The notes: generated by a model from the sequence alone, not told the origin. Numbered from the stretch's first letter, positions 1 to 8,820 are shown. The stretch is 29,457 nucleotides of DNA from Dehalococcoidia bacterium UBA6627 (GCA_002455955.1 DKLZ01000070.1:1-29457); one strand, 5' to 3'. Made by a program: numbers and translations.

Positions 1-698
1 AGACAGTAGATATAGTGCGACTCGCTACTAGCGGAGAACGAGTCACGTACGAAGGAAAGGTTTATCAGCTCCCGATACCGGACGGAGAAGGTAGGGCGCT
101 TCGCTCGGGTGCACCCTCACACGATGTTCCGATTTATCTCGCTACTCTTGGGCCAAGAAGTTTGCGGATGACAGGTGAGCTTGCTGATGGTTGGATTGCA
201 TCCTCATTTATGCCTGAGCATGCTGATGTGTTTCTCAACGAGATTCGTACTGGAGCCGAAGCGGTTGGTCGCAATTTTGAGGACATCGAACTTATGGCTG
301 GCGGTGTAGTCCAATTTGGTGATGAACTCGATGCGTTGGTGGAGCCTCGGAAGCCGGGATTTGCGTTCGAGATGGGTGCGATGGGTTCGCCTGAGAACAA
401 CTTTTACCGTGATGCTTACACCAGGCAGGGCTATGGCGATCTCGCTCAAGAGGTTTTGAAACTTTGGCTTGAGCGGAGACGCGACGAAGCGGCCGCATTG
501 ATACCGGATGAATTTGTTATAGCTTCGAATTTGCTTGGTACAGAAGAGCAGGTGAAAGAACGTATTCGTGTTTACCGTGACGCCGGGATCACGATTTTGC
601 AGGTTTCTCCGAGTGGTGAGACGATGCAAGAACGCCTGAATACCCTTGGTCGCTTTGTTGATCTGTTCAACGCCGTCAATACCGAAGTGTCTGAGTAG
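1..698 (+). CDS. LLM class flavin/F420-dependent oxidoreductase, C-terminal part (5' end outside window)
   Basis: The reading frame is open to the first base of the window, so this is the 3' portion of a gene. A GTG at 15 is internal, because the residues before it continue the protein. The fragment carries the second half of the luciferase-like TIM barrel: a 'VPIYLATLGPRSL' strand, then 'GELADGWI', a pattern typical of F420/FMN-dependent LLM proteins of about 340 residues, and a C-terminal 'GTEEQVKERIRVYRDAGIT' helix-strand unit. The family uses reduced FMN or F420 to oxidise or reduce small organic substrates in the cytoplasm, and the substrate cannot be read from the sequence. lutC starts 14 bases after the stop, so it is probably co-transcribed with lutC and the lutBA fusion. 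Confidence 0.85.
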   Translation, partial: TVDIVRLATSGERVTYEGKVYQLPIPDGEGRALRSGAPSHDVPIYLATLGPRSLRMTGELADGWIASSFMPEHADVFLNEIRTGAEAVGRNFEDIELMAGGVVQFGDELDALVEPRKPGFAFEMGAMGSPENNFYRDAYTRQGYGDLAQEVLKLWLERRRDEAAALIPDEFVIASNLLGTEEQVKERIRVYRDAGITILQVSPSGETMQERLNTLGRFVDLFNAVNTEVSE

Positions 699-712
699 AG
701 TAATGTGAAGGC

Positions 713-1249
713 ATGACCAATAGTTCAATAAGTATTGACGAGTTGCTCAGGCGAGCAGCTGTCGCTCAGTCCGTGGTGCATCAACTTACAGGATGGTCCA
801 ATGTTGCCGAACTTGCGCTTGATCTTGCTGGTTCCGAGGCAGTAGCTGTCACACCTTCGCTCTCTGCGAGTTGTCCTCAACTTACGTCCGCACTTGGCGA
901 TCGAATGTGTTCCCCTGATCCAAAAAATCCTTTTGAATCGATTGCTGATGCGGCGGTTGGAGTTGTCGAAGGTGCGTTGGCGGTCGCAGAGACCGGGTCG
1001 ATTCTCCTAGCTCAGGATGATCCCTGTGATCGAGCTGTCTCGATGCTGTCGCGGATCGAGATTCAAGTTGTAAATCGGGATCGAATTGTCTCCTCTCTCG
1101 ACGAAGTAGCTACTTGGATCGAGGCGAATGAAGGCTCTCTCTCACTTGCGACCCTAGTTACTGGTCCGTCGAGAACGGCTGATATCGAACGTTCGTTGAC
1201 TATTGGTGTGCAGGGACCATCAGACTTGCACATGGTGATTCTAGGATGA
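713..1249 (+). CDS. lutC: LUD-domain lactate utilisation protein LutC
   Basis: A 178-residue protein of the LutC/YkgG (LUD, DUF162) family. The diagnostic parts are visible: 'ALAVAETGSILLA' in the middle, then 'VTGPSRTADIE' and 'LTIGVQGPSDLHMVILG' at the C-terminus. In Bacillus LutC forms with LutA and LutB the iron-sulfur complex that oxidises L-lactate to pyruvate, and LUD proteins are also found in D-lactate and glycolate-type systems. The ATG at 713 is preceded by a GAAGG-like site. Its TGA overlaps the ATG of the next gene (ATGA at 1246), so translation of the two is coupled and they very likely form one complex. It is slightly shorter than typical LutC (about 210-240 residues), mainly at the N-terminus. 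Confidence 0.85.
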   Translation: MTNSSISIDELLRRAAVAQSVVHQLTGWSNVAELALDLAGSEAVAVTPSLSASCPQLTSALGDRMCSPDPKNPFESIADAAVGVVEGALAVAETGSILLAQDDPCDRAVSMLSRIEIQVVNRDRIVSSLDEVATWIEANEGSLSLATLVTGPSRTADIERSLTIGVQGPSDLHMVILG

Positions 1250-3402
1250 GCATACCTGGTCCTTTTGCTGATCGTTATCGAGCTGCCCTTGATAACGAAA
1301 CGTTGAGTCAAAATCTCCTAGAGTTTCAACGTTCATGGCGTGAAACACGTGATAAGCAGATCACGGATCTTGAGGAGATTGTGCAGACGGATGCTGACCA
1401 GTTGCGTCATGAACTTGCGGTAATGAAAGATCACGTGATCGAGGAATTACCGGAGCATGTCAAACAATTCCGCGTTGCAGCTGAAGCTACAGGAGCGATT
1501 GTTTTCGAGGCTGGCACAGCTGCTGAAGCGAATGACTACATCGCACGACTGTGCACGGAACGGGGAGCCGAGACTGTCGTCAAAGGGAAGTCGATGGTGA
1601 CAGAAGAGCTCTTCCTTAACGAATATCTGGAATCCTTTGATATCAAGGTGCTCGAGACTGACCTCGGCGAATGGTTATTGCAGCTCGATAACGATCGTCC
1701 GAGCCACGTGGTAATGCCTGCGATCCACCGTCGGCGTCAGGAAGTTGCGAGGATTCTCGAGCACGAACTAGGCGTTCCATTTGACGATGATGATATCCCC
1801 GCGATGGTAAAGAGTGCCCGCACTGCTCTGCGTGAGGACTTTCTTTCCGCCGGTGTTGGTATCACAGGTGCGAATGCACTGATCGCTTCGACTGGAACGA
1901 CACTGCTAGTTACCAACGAAGGCAATGGTGAGCTCAGTGCGAGCCTGCCAGAAATCCATGTAGTAGTTGCCGGGATCGAGAAAATTGTTCCTACTACTGC
2001 TGATGCAATGAAGCAAGTTCGACTACTTGCACGTTCTGCTACTGGCCAGCCTATCTCAACATATACGTCGTTTTTTACCGGACCAGTGCCCGGCCATGAG
2101 ATGCATATCGTTCTTGTCGACAATGGACGACTCGCGATGGCCGAACAAGATTGGTCATCCAGTGCGCTGCGCTGTGTGAAGTGTGGTGCTTGTGCTAATG
2201 TTTGCCCCGCTTATCAAGTGGTTGGTGGTCATGCTTTTGGTCATGTCTACACAGGACCAATTGGCCTTGTGAATACCGCTTTCCACCATGAAATTGAAGC
2301 TGCTGCTGGACCGCAGTCTTTGTGTCTTTCCTGCGGTGCTTGCGAGACCGTCTGTCCAGTAGAAATTCCGCTTCCTGAACAGATTCTCGGAGTTCGTCGT
2401 CTCGTCGCTCAGGAAGTTGGCATTCCTCGTTGGCGGCGCTTAACGATGCGTCTATACACCTCGAGAAGGCTAGTTGCGTTAGGGACTCGATTAGCCGCGG
2501 TTGCCACGCTTCCATTTCGCAGCAAAAGCTTTACAAAAATCCCGTTCATTTCTCGCCGATTCGCTTCCTGGCGATCGATCCCGGCATTCCCACTTACGCC
2601 TGCTCGCTCGCGTTCCACACTCCGTTCATCAGGCGATGCGATTGCACACACAAAGGCAACTGGTCGTCGTGTGACGTTATTCATGCAGTGTGTGAGTGAC
2701 CGGCTCGCGCCTGAAGTAGTGCTCGCTAGTGTTGACCTACTTCGGGCGGCAGGTTGTGAAGTTGACATTCCGTCTGATCAACACTGCTGTGGGTTACCCG
2801 CAATCGATTCTGGCGACGATGAGAACGGACGACGGATGGCAAGGCAAACCCTTGAAGTGCTGGCGGGTACTGATGATGTTGTGACGCCGTCTCCTAGCTG
2901 CGCATTGGCTATGTTCCATGATTACGAACGACTTTTCGCAGATGAGCCGGTATGGCAGCAACGTGCTCGTGAACTCCGGGACCGCGTTCACGATCTAACC
3001 GGTTACCTGACAGGCCCTGCTCGCTTACCTGACGGGACACTTGCTCGCGGTGACACTCGACCTGTTGCCATTGATCATTTCTGTCAGAGCTCTAATGTAT
3101 TAGGGCGTGAAAGTATCCTCGATGATCTTATTAGAAGCTTGACTGGTGCTGATGTCGTACCACTTGCCGAGGCCGAAGTTTGCTGTGGTTTTGGTGGGTC
3201 AACGTCATTAGCTGCTACTGAACTCAGTGCAGGAGTACTCAAGCGGAAGCTTGACAATGTAGATGCATCTGGCGCGCAGGTGTTACTCACTGACAATCCG
3301 GGTTGCCTTCTCCATCTTAGAGGTGGTGCTGACGCGGCTTCTATTAACGTCGATGTGCTCCATTTCGCGGAATATCTAGCGGCACGTTTACCCGGGCGAT
3401 AG
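1246..3402 (+). CDS. lutBA: LutB-LutA fusion: LUD domain, two 4Fe-4S clusters and cysteine-rich CCG domains
   Basis: A 718-residue single polypeptide joining two normally separate subunits. Residues about 30-300 are the LutB LUD domain ('VVKGKSMVTEE', 'GANALIASTGTTLLVTNEGNG'). Residues 310-320 (CVKCGACANVC) and 360-370 (CLSCGACETVC) bind two 4Fe-4S clusters. Residues about 390-470 are a basic, Arg/Ser-rich linker. Residues about 475-715 are LutA: Cys482, CCG at 514-516, Cys552, Cys613, a second CCG at 646-648 in 'CCGFGG', and Cys687. These are the heterodisulfide-reductase-type cysteine-rich domains. Known role of the family: cytoplasmic oxidation of lactate or a related 2-hydroxy acid, passing electrons through the Fe-S centres. 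All key cysteines are present, so the fusion should be functional. Four-base overlap with lutC. Confidence 0.92.
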   Translation: MSIPGPFADRYRAALDNETLSQNLLEFQRSWRETRDKQITDLEEIVQTDADQLRHELAVMKDHVIEELPEHVKQFRVAAEATGAIVFEAGTAAEANDYIARLCTERGAETVVKGKSMVTEELFLNEYLESFDIKVLETDLGEWLLQLDNDRPSHVVMPAIHRRRQEVARILEHELGVPFDDDDIPAMVKSARTALREDFLSAGVGITGANALIASTGTTLLVTNEGNGELSASLPEIHVVVAGIEKIVPTTADAMKQVRLLARSATGQPISTYTSFFTGPVPGHEMHIVLVDNGRLAMAEQDWSSSALRCVKCGACANVCPAYQVVGGHAFGHVYTGPIGLVNTAFHHEIEAAAGPQSLCLSCGACETVCPVEIPLPEQILGVRRLVAQEVGIPRWRRLTMRLYTSRRLVALGTRLAAVATLPFRSKSFTKIPFISRRFASWRSIPAFPLTPARSRSTLRSSGDAIAHTKATGRRVTLFMQCVSDRLAPEVVLASVDLLRAAGCEVDIPSDQHCCGLPAIDSGDDENGRRMARQTLEVLAGTDDVVTPSPSCALAMFHDYERLFADEPVWQQRARELRDRVHDLTGYLTGPARLPDGTLARGDTRPVAIDHFCQSSNVLGRESILDDLIRSLTGADVVPLAEAEVCCGFGGSTSLAATELSAGVLKRKLDNVDASGAQVLLTDNPGCLLHLRGGADAASINVDVLHFAEYLAARLPGR

Positions 3403-3536
3403 TTAAATTCATAGGGAAGAGTGATGAATGTCAGTCGGAAATGATTACGCGAACTGGTCGAGAAGCTCCAAATCAGACATGATTCGCGAAATGATGCTCC
3501 TCTGTAGATATATCTAGAAGGAAAAGGACCTTATTT

Positions 3537-4604
3537 ATGAAAGTGACAACGGGATATGGCGAGGTCTGGTTAGGCGACATTAAGGAGCAAGTTCAGCGTG
3601 CTGAATCAATTGGTTTTGATGGCATAACTACAGGTGAGCTGAAACATAATTCGATTCTTGCACTCACACTCGCCGCCGAGCACACAGATCGAATGGAGTT
3701 GGCGACTGGTGTGACGATAGCGTTCCCAAGGTCACCCTTTGTGATGGCGCAAAGCGCTTGGGACTTACAAGAATTTAGCAAAGGTCGGATTAATCTCGGA
3801 CTCGGTACCCAAGTTAAGGGTCATAATCTCCGCCGATTTGGTGGGACCTGGACATCGCCGGCAAAACGTATCGAGGAATACATCGGTATGATGCGTGCGG
3901 TTTGGCGATCATGGCAACATGGGGAACGTCCCGAATACGCTACCGATAACTATAATTATACCCTGATCACGCCGGCATTTAATCCTGGTCCGATTGATTA
4001 TCCATATCCGAAGATTTCCTTAGCGAATGTAGGCCCACGTATGGCTGAAGCTGCTGGATTTTGTGCGGACGGGCTGCGTCCACACGGGTTCATGACAGAG
4101 AAATATTTACGCGAAACTGTGCTGCCGGGTGTTAAAAAAGGACTCGATAGGGCGGGGCGTTCGATGGAAGATATCGATATATCTGTTGGTGGATTTAACG
4201 CATTCGGTGAAGATGATAGTGAAGTCGAACAGGCTGTCGAGGCACTTCGTCGGCCGATCTCCTTTTACGGGTCCACGCGTTCTTATCATGGAGTCTTTCG
4301 CGCGCATGGTCTGGAATCGCTCGGTATGCAGCTTCACGAACTCTCCCAGAAAGGCCAATGGGACAAAATGTACGATGCTGTCAACTTTGAGGTAGCACTC
4401 GAGATGGCAAATGCGTGCACCTACGATGACCTTCCGAAATTTGCTCGAGATCACTTTGAATATGCGAACCGAATGAGTTTTGCGATGCCTGACGGTCGTA
4501 AACGCAAGGGGATGTATGGCGGTGATTCCAGTCGTGAGACGGCAGCGCCTGCCCCGAGTGAAGAGAGATTGCAGTGGCTAATCAAGGAATTGCACGAGAT
4601 CTAG
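3537..4604 (+). CDS. LLM class F420-dependent oxidoreductase, TIGR03617-like
   Basis: A complete 355-residue luciferase-like TIM barrel. The N-terminus 'MKVTTGYGEVWLGDIKEQV' is strand 1 and helix 1, 'RMELATGVTIAFPRSPFVMA' is the strand-3/4 cofactor region, and 'GRINLGLGTQVKGHNLRRFG' is the segment I associate with the TIGR03617 group. 'ISLANVGPRMAEAAGFCADG' forms the later barrel strands. Members are FMN- or F420-dependent and cytoplasmic, and their substrates are mostly unknown. The ATG at 3537 follows an AGAAGGAAAAGG purine-rich ribosome site. It is followed 165 bases later by an amidohydrolase, so the two may act on one compound, but the gap makes an operon uncertain. Confidence 0.9.
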   Translation: MKVTTGYGEVWLGDIKEQVQRAESIGFDGITTGELKHNSILALTLAAEHTDRMELATGVTIAFPRSPFVMAQSAWDLQEFSKGRINLGLGTQVKGHNLRRFGGTWTSPAKRIEEYIGMMRAVWRSWQHGERPEYATDNYNYTLITPAFNPGPIDYPYPKISLANVGPRMAEAAGFCADGLRPHGFMTEKYLRETVLPGVKKGLDRAGRSMEDIDISVGGFNAFGEDDSEVEQAVEALRRPISFYGSTRSYHGVFRAHGLESLGMQLHELSQKGQWDKMYDAVNFEVALEMANACTYDDLPKFARDHFEYANRMSFAMPDGRKRKGMYGGDSSRETAAPAPSEERLQWLIKELHEI

Positions 4605-4769
4605 CGAGGGCATCACGTGAAAGTAGTAAGAGCACTCTGTTGAGGTCGACTATTTCGCTGTCACCTATCTCATTAACGGTGCATTTGAACTCATGAAATA
4701 ATGTTGTCGCTACTGATTGACGGATATTCGTGTACTTTTTGCGATTAGAGAGACGATCGGGGAGATGAC

Positions 4770-5765
4770 ATGACGACAAATTGGCTGGATCTCACTGACG
4801 AATCGGCGGTTGAACCTGAACTACCGATCATTGATCCACACCATCATCTCTGGGAGCGGCAAGATGACGTTTATTTGTTAGACGAGCTACTTGCTGATGT
4901 TTCTGAGCACAATGTTCGTCAGACAGTTTTTATTGAATGTGGCTCGAAGTATCGTTTGGACGGTCCCGAGGAGCTGCGTGTTGTCGGTGAGACGGAGTTC
5001 GTTGAGCGAGTGGCGAATCAGAGTGCAGCTCGTGAAAAAGACGAAGTCCAAGCGTGTACCGGTATTGTCAGTACTGCGGACTTGACTCTGGGCGACAACG
5101 TTACGCCGGTTCTAGAGGCACATCTCGAAGCGAGTCCAGATAGATTTCGTGGTATTCGACATCGAGCAGCTTGGGATGCTTTTGACCGGCTAGCAGTGCA
5201 CACTCCTTTGCCGCACTTGCTGCTCGACCGGAATTTCCGAGAAGGGTATGCACACCTGGAGCGATACGGTCTCAGTTTCGAAGGCTGGGTTTACCATCCG
5301 CAAATGGCCGAGATTACGGATCTTGCGCGTACGTTCCCAAACACCACGATCATACTGAATCACCTCGCTGGACCGCTCGGTATTGGGCCCTATGCCGAAC
5401 GACAAGACGAAATCTTTAATAGTTGGCGTCCGGCGCTGAGCGAATTGGCTAAATGCCAGAATGTGGTTGCGAAGGTGGGCGGGATCCAGATGCAGATTAA
5501 TGGATTTGGCTGGGATGAGCGTAATCGGCCTCCGAATTCGGACGAACTATTGGAGTCAAATCGGCGCTGGTACGAGCATACGATTGATGTCTTTGGACCA
5601 GAGCGTTGCATGTTCGAGAGCAACTTTCCGGTCGATAGGCTGTCTTGCAGTTATACGGTGCTATGGAATCAGTTCAAGAAACTGACTTCCAGTTATTCTT
5701 CAAGTGAACGAGCAGCGATGTTTCACGACACAGCAATGCGGATATATCGCTTGGAGGAGATTTAG
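4770..5765 (+). CDS. Amidohydrolase-2 family metal-dependent hydrolase (COG3618-like)
   Basis: A 331-residue TIM-barrel hydrolase of the PF04909 type. The metal-binding H24-x-H26 lies in 'IIDPHHHLW', further barrel ligands are likely H176 ('VYHPQ') and H198 ('LNHLAG'), and the terminal Asp is D289 in 'SNFPVD'. These are the landmarks of the lactone hydrolase/decarboxylase branch that includes COG3618 proteins. Most characterised relatives hydrolyse lactones or decarboxylate aromatic acids in the cytoplasm, and the substrate here is unknown. The ATG at 4770 has a GGGGAG ribosome site 6-7 bases upstream. Length and all expected ligands look normal. The LLM upstream and this hydrolase could form an oxidation-then-hydrolysis pair, as lactone-forming monooxygenases do, but this is inference. 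Confidence 0.9.
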   Translation: MTTNWLDLTDESAVEPELPIIDPHHHLWERQDDVYLLDELLADVSEHNVRQTVFIECGSKYRLDGPEELRVVGETEFVERVANQSAAREKDEVQACTGIVSTADLTLGDNVTPVLEAHLEASPDRFRGIRHRAAWDAFDRLAVHTPLPHLLLDRNFREGYAHLERYGLSFEGWVYHPQMAEITDLARTFPNTTIILNHLAGPLGIGPYAERQDEIFNSWRPALSELAKCQNVVAKVGGIQMQINGFGWDERNRPPNSDELLESNRRWYEHTIDVFGPERCMFESNFPVDRLSCSYTVLWNQFKKLTSSYSSSERAAMFHDTAMRIYRLEEI

Positions 5766-5837
5766 TCATCAGGTTCTAGTGCAGGTAAATCTTCAGCGAC
5801 AGTAAAGTGCACATGCAATTCAGCGATCGGAGTTTAA

Positions 5838-7073
5838 TTGTCATTCCGTGATGAGCTTGAGCACTGTTCGGCTAGGTGGGTTGAAGCTGGATTGATTTCT
5901 CCTGATCAACGATCACAGATTTTGTCGTTCGAAGCAGTGCCGTCTGCAGTTCAATCTCGGTTAGTGTCAATTTTTGGACTGCTTGGTGCAATTTTCCTTG
6001 TCCTTGGTGTGCTCTTAGTGGTTTCTCAAAACTGGGGTGATATTCCGAGACTACCGAAACTCATTACTGGATTACTGGTGATGACACTGGCATTCTCCGT
6101 CGGATATTGGGTTAGCTTTGGCCGGCCACAAATGATCAGAATTGGGTCCTGTGTACTGTTGATTGGAACCGGAACGTTTTTCGCCAACCTAGCTTTGATC
6201 AGTCAGCAGTACAACATCGCAATCAACCCATCTCCGTTGATGCTTCCTGTAGTTTTGACAGCAGTACTTTTCGCTTATCTGCTTCGATCGCAGGCGTATA
6301 TTCTTCTGGCCGCTGTGTCTTCAGTGTTTTGGCTAATTTTTGAAAGTCAAAATGCTGGGTCAGTTCTGGAGGCCCGAAACGGATTGGCACTGGTACTGGT
6401 TGCCGGTAGTGGTATTTGGTTATTAATCGCGAGTGAGGCAAATCGGCGAATGCAGTGGCAGTTATTCATCGAGCCATTACGGATTGTCGGGGCAGCTACG
6501 TTATTTTCAGCGATCTTCATGCTGGGTTTTTATCGACATTTCGATGTCGAAATTGGGCTTACGGTCTTCTCCGTCATAACGCTGCTAGTGATACCACTTT
6601 TCTTTATCGCAACTAGTTTGTTAACGACTGTATTTAGATGGGAAGTCTCGATGGGATGGCCTTCGATAACGGAAACTGTGCGTCGCCCGGTAGTAGCGAC
6701 AGCCTTAACACTTGCTCTCATGTTGATTTGGTTGTTAATCGTAGCCGTGTTCCCTGAGGGAATAACGGATGGTGATGGCATATCCAGTGCCATCACCGAT
6801 ATCTATACGGTCGGATTCTGGATTCTAGCACTCGCACTTACGGCAGATCTTATTTGGCTCGCTCTTATGTTGAGACGCCAATGGTGGGTCAACATGGCAT
6901 TTGTTTACCTTGGATTCTTCGTGCTAACACGGTATTTCGATCTATTTAGCGGTAATTTGCAGACTGCGGTCGTTTTCGCCGGTGCTGGTCTGTTACTTCT
7001 CACGCTAGCGCTGTTGCTTGAACGTGGTCGCAGGGCATTACGGGACGAAATGGTTCGAGATAGCGTCGCATGA
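5838..7073 (+). CDS. DUF2157 multispanning membrane protein
   Basis: A 411-residue protein beginning with a soluble helical segment (about residues 1-42, 'LEHCSARWVEAGLISPDQRSQI') that is characteristic of DUF2157. After this come around ten hydrophobic membrane segments, the first at about residues 44-65 ('FGLLGAIFLVLGVLLVVSQNWG'-like, with the conserved NWG turn). The start is a TTG at 5838, chosen because CGGAG lies 6 bases upstream and the DUF2157 helix begins there. The stop overlaps the next ATG (ATGA), and the next gene encodes the GDYXXLXY partner. This pairing is a recurrent one and suggests a membrane complex of unknown function. I see no catalytic motif. Confidence 0.85.
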   Translation: MSFRDELEHCSARWVEAGLISPDQRSQILSFEAVPSAVQSRLVSIFGLLGAIFLVLGVLLVVSQNWGDIPRLPKLITGLLVMTLAFSVGYWVSFGRPQMIRIGSCVLLIGTGTFFANLALISQQYNIAINPSPLMLPVVLTAVLFAYLLRSQAYILLAAVSSVFWLIFESQNAGSVLEARNGLALVLVAGSGIWLLIASEANRRMQWQLFIEPLRIVGAATLFSAIFMLGFYRHFDVEIGLTVFSVITLLVIPLFFIATSLLTTVFRWEVSMGWPSITETVRRPVVATALTLALMLIWLLIVAVFPEGITDGDGISSAITDIYTVGFWILALALTADLIWLALMLRRQWWVNMAFVYLGFFVLTRYFDLFSGNLQTAVVFAGAGLLLLTLALLLERGRRALRDEMVRDSVA

Positions 7074-7591
7074 TCTGGATAAATCAGCATCGGAGACTCT
7101 TACTATTCATCGCTATCGTTACTGTTCAAGTGCTGCTATTGGTCGCTATCGTTGCTCGAGAAGAGCAGCGTCTCACTGGGCTTGAGATAGTGCTTGAATC
7201 TCGGCCAGTCGATCCAAGAGACCCACTTCGTGGTGACTTTGTGATTCTTTCTTACAAGGCTGAGGATCTATCGAGTATCCCGATTCTGAATCATAAGGTG
7301 GGTGATCGGATCTATGTGGAGTTTGTTGATCACGGTCGATTCTGGGAGCCAGTTTCAGTATCTAGTGACCTATTGCATCGAATTGAATGGAGTGAAGGGC
7401 AAGCGTTTGTTCTGGCTTATGTTCAATCGGTATCACCGCTGCGTGTCAGCTACCCGGACCTGGGCACCTATTTTATTCCGCTAGGAACAGGCGAGCCACC
7501 GAAGCCGCCGGACGTGTTCGTGTCAATTTCTGATGATGGAGTTGCGCGAATTAAGCGATTGGAGATCGATGGTCTTAAATGGCCTGATTAA
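7070..7591 (+). CDS. GDYXXLXY domain protein, membrane-anchored
   Basis: A 173-residue protein with one N-terminal membrane segment (about residues 9-28, 'LLLFIAIVTVQVLLLVAIVA'). Next comes the signature 'RPVDPRDPLRGDFVILSY', in which GDFVILSY is the family's GDYxxLxY motif. The remainder is predicted to be an extracytoplasmic beta-rich domain, ending in 'RIKRLEIDG', also typical. Function is unknown. It overlaps the DUF2157 gene by four bases and is translationally coupled to it. Its stop lies only 10 bases from the convergent stop of the VOC gene at 7602, so any terminator there must sit inside coding sequence. Confidence 0.85.
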   Translation: MIWINQHRRLLLFIAIVTVQVLLLVAIVAREEQRLTGLEIVLESRPVDPRDPLRGDFVILSYKAEDLSSIPILNHKVGDRIYVEFVDHGRFWEPVSVSSDLLHRIEWSEGQAFVLAYVQSVSPLRVSYPDLGTYFIPLGTGEPPKPPDVFVSISDDGVARIKRLEIDGLKWPD

Positions 7592-7601
7592 TCTTGTTTT
7601 A

Positions 7602-8234
7602 CTAGCGTAGTTCAACTGTACCCTTCGGCGTTAAGATCGTTGCGATCAATGCTGGCGAATCTCCGACCTCTATCACTAATTCGACGTTTATTGCGCAGAG
7701 GTTCCGGGCAATCGAAGAAGGGTCAGGATGTTCTGCCCGTAGTGACACAAGCTCACACCCTCTTGGTGCGCTGGATGAGGGGTGTTCGGTTGTGCCCCAA
7801 TCGATGAGAAATGGAATGAACCCGACTATGCCTTTGGTACCTAAGCCTCCGCCTCCGCCTGAGGTCAACCTCCATTCTAGTTGCACCCCGTCAGGGCGCT
7901 TACGACTCATCGTGTCCACGTCGCCTGGGTCATAGTTAAGGCTGCGGGCCGTTCGAACACTTTTTTCGATCTGTGGAGCCTTTACAGCCCATGTTCGTAG
8001 TAAGGATTGTTTTGGAAATCGTGATGCCGGTTGCTGAATTTCCTGATTTCGGTCGGGGCCTAGCACTTCTAGGTAGATTTCGTTGCCGAGCGCCAGTAGT
8101 GTGTTGCGCGTGCCCCGTCCGACATGGGCACCACCGCCCGCTGGGCGTATGCCAAACCGCTTTTCAAGTTCGTCGGTTGTTGCATCGACATTACTGGTGA
8201 CGTAGACGAGGTGGTCGGCTTTCAGTGAGGGCAT
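7602..8234 (-). CDS. VOC superfamily glyoxalase-like protein (Glyoxalase_3 type)
   Basis: A 210-residue protein that begins 'KADHLVYVTSNVDATTDELEKRFGI', the first beta-alpha-beta of a vicinal oxygen chelate fold. 'GGAHVGRGTRNTLLALGNEIYLEVLGPD' then carries the presumed metal-binding His and Glu. This order (GGxHxGxGTxNxLLxLG..YLE) is typical of the PF13468 group. A glycine run 'SGGGGGLG' comes from a CCTCCG repeat in the DNA and sits in a loop. The reaction is unknown; family members include dioxygenases, epimerases and lyases. A GAGGAGA ribosome site precedes the ATG at 8234. It is divergent from crcB, 83 bases apart with the start I choose for crcB. Confidence 0.8.
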   Translation of the reverse strand: MPSLKADHLVYVTSNVDATTDELEKRFGIRPAGGGAHVGRGTRNTLLALGNEIYLEVLGPDRNQEIQQPASRFPKQSLLRTWAVKAPQIEKSVRTARSLNYDPGDVDTMSRKRPDGVQLEWRLTSGGGGGLGTKGIVGFIPFLIDWGTTEHPSSSAPRGCELVSLRAEHPDPSSIARNLCAINVELVIEVGDSPALIATILTPKGTVELR

Positions 8235-8317
8235 GGCGTCTCCTCATCAAGTACGGCAAGGGCCCTGGGTCGCTTGTCATTCGTGTGATGGGTAATGCCG
8301 ATAGAGTAAGGGGTTTG

Positions 8318-8689
8318 ATGGGAGTAGTCATTGCGGTAGCAGTAGGTGGAGCATTGGGTGCCGTTTCTAGGTATGCCCTTTCTGCTGGGGTAACTAGCAT
8401 TCTAGATGTTCGTGGCGTCGGCACTTTTATTGTGAACGTGATTGGAGCTTTTGCGCTCGGAGCAATCATTGGTTTGACCGAGGAGCAATGGGAACTGTCT
8501 GAGCCTGTAAGGGCTGGAGTTACGATCGGTTTGCTCGGAGGGTTTACAACATTTTCAACATACATGTACGACGTTATCTATCATGCTGATGACGACCGCT
8601 GGATGGCGAGTCTCGCTTTCCTCTCACTTACGATTGGTTTGGGTTTGGTGGCAATGATTGGTGGTCTTGCTGCCGGCCGGTCTGCTTAG
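8318..8689 (+). CDS. crcB: Fluoride exporter CrcB (Fluc)
   Basis: A 123-residue four-helix membrane protein. 'GGALGAVSRY' opens helix 1, 'GTFIVNVIGAFALG' contains the conserved channel Asn40, and 'GLLGGFTTFSTY' carries the Phe79/Ser80 fluoride-path residues and the helix break. Fluc proteins work as antiparallel dimers in the inner membrane and let toxic fluoride leave the cell. The frame extends upstream to 8225, but I chose the ATG at 8318 because AAGGGG precedes it by 5 bases and the length then matches the family. Only one crcB copy is seen here, so a homodimer is expected unless another lies elsewhere. I could not support a fluoride riboswitch in the 83 bases upstream. Confidence 0.92.
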   Translation: MGVVIAVAVGGALGAVSRYALSAGVTSILDVRGVGTFIVNVIGAFALGAIIGLTEEQWELSEPVRAGVTIGLLGGFTTFSTYMYDVIYHADDDRWMASLAFLSLTIGLGLVAMIGGLAAGRSA

Positions 8690-8723
8690 TCCCATGCTAA
8701 TCAGCCAGCAGTAATTGTTGGGG

Positions 8724-8756
8724 ATGAATAACATCTGTATTCCCACTTTTATTCAT
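8724..8756. repeat. Inverted repeat ATGAATAA / TTATTCAT
   Basis: Perfect 8-base arms at 8724-8731 and 8749-8756 are separated by 17 bases, 35 bases after the crcB stop and 84 bases before the VOC gene. No T-run follows, so it is not a classical terminator. It could be an operator or a weak hairpin at the end of the crcB message. Confidence 0.5.
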
Positions 8757-8805
8757 AGGATTGAGCAAGATACGCTGATGCCAATCACGAATCCGACTTG
8801 TGACC

Positions 8806-8820
8806 ATCTGTTTTACAGAT
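8806..8820. repeat. Short perfect inverted repeat ATCTGT-TTT-ACAGAT
   Basis: A 6-base perfect inverted repeat with a TTT spacer ends 19 bases upstream of the VOC start at 8840, just before its ribosome site. Its left arm CATCTGT also occurs at 8732-8738 inside the preceding repeat. The spacing would suit an operator or a hairpin near the ribosome site. The sequence alone does not tell which. Confidence 0.45.

Noticed and set aside
3428..3517. 29-codon ORF (MSVGNDYANWSRSSK...) before the second LLM gene
   Set aside because: It has a weak GGGAAG site and ends just before the LLM ribosome site, but it is too short and unsupported by any family to call a gene.
4717..4745. TTGACG ... TGCGAT as a promoter for the amidohydrolase
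   Set aside because: The -35 is good and the spacing is 17, but the -10 matches the consensus in only three positions.
8235..8317. Fluoride riboswitch upstream of crcB
   Set aside because: A GTGATGGG...TGCC string near 8285 looks a little like the motif, but I cannot find the pseudoknot partners, so I do not call it.
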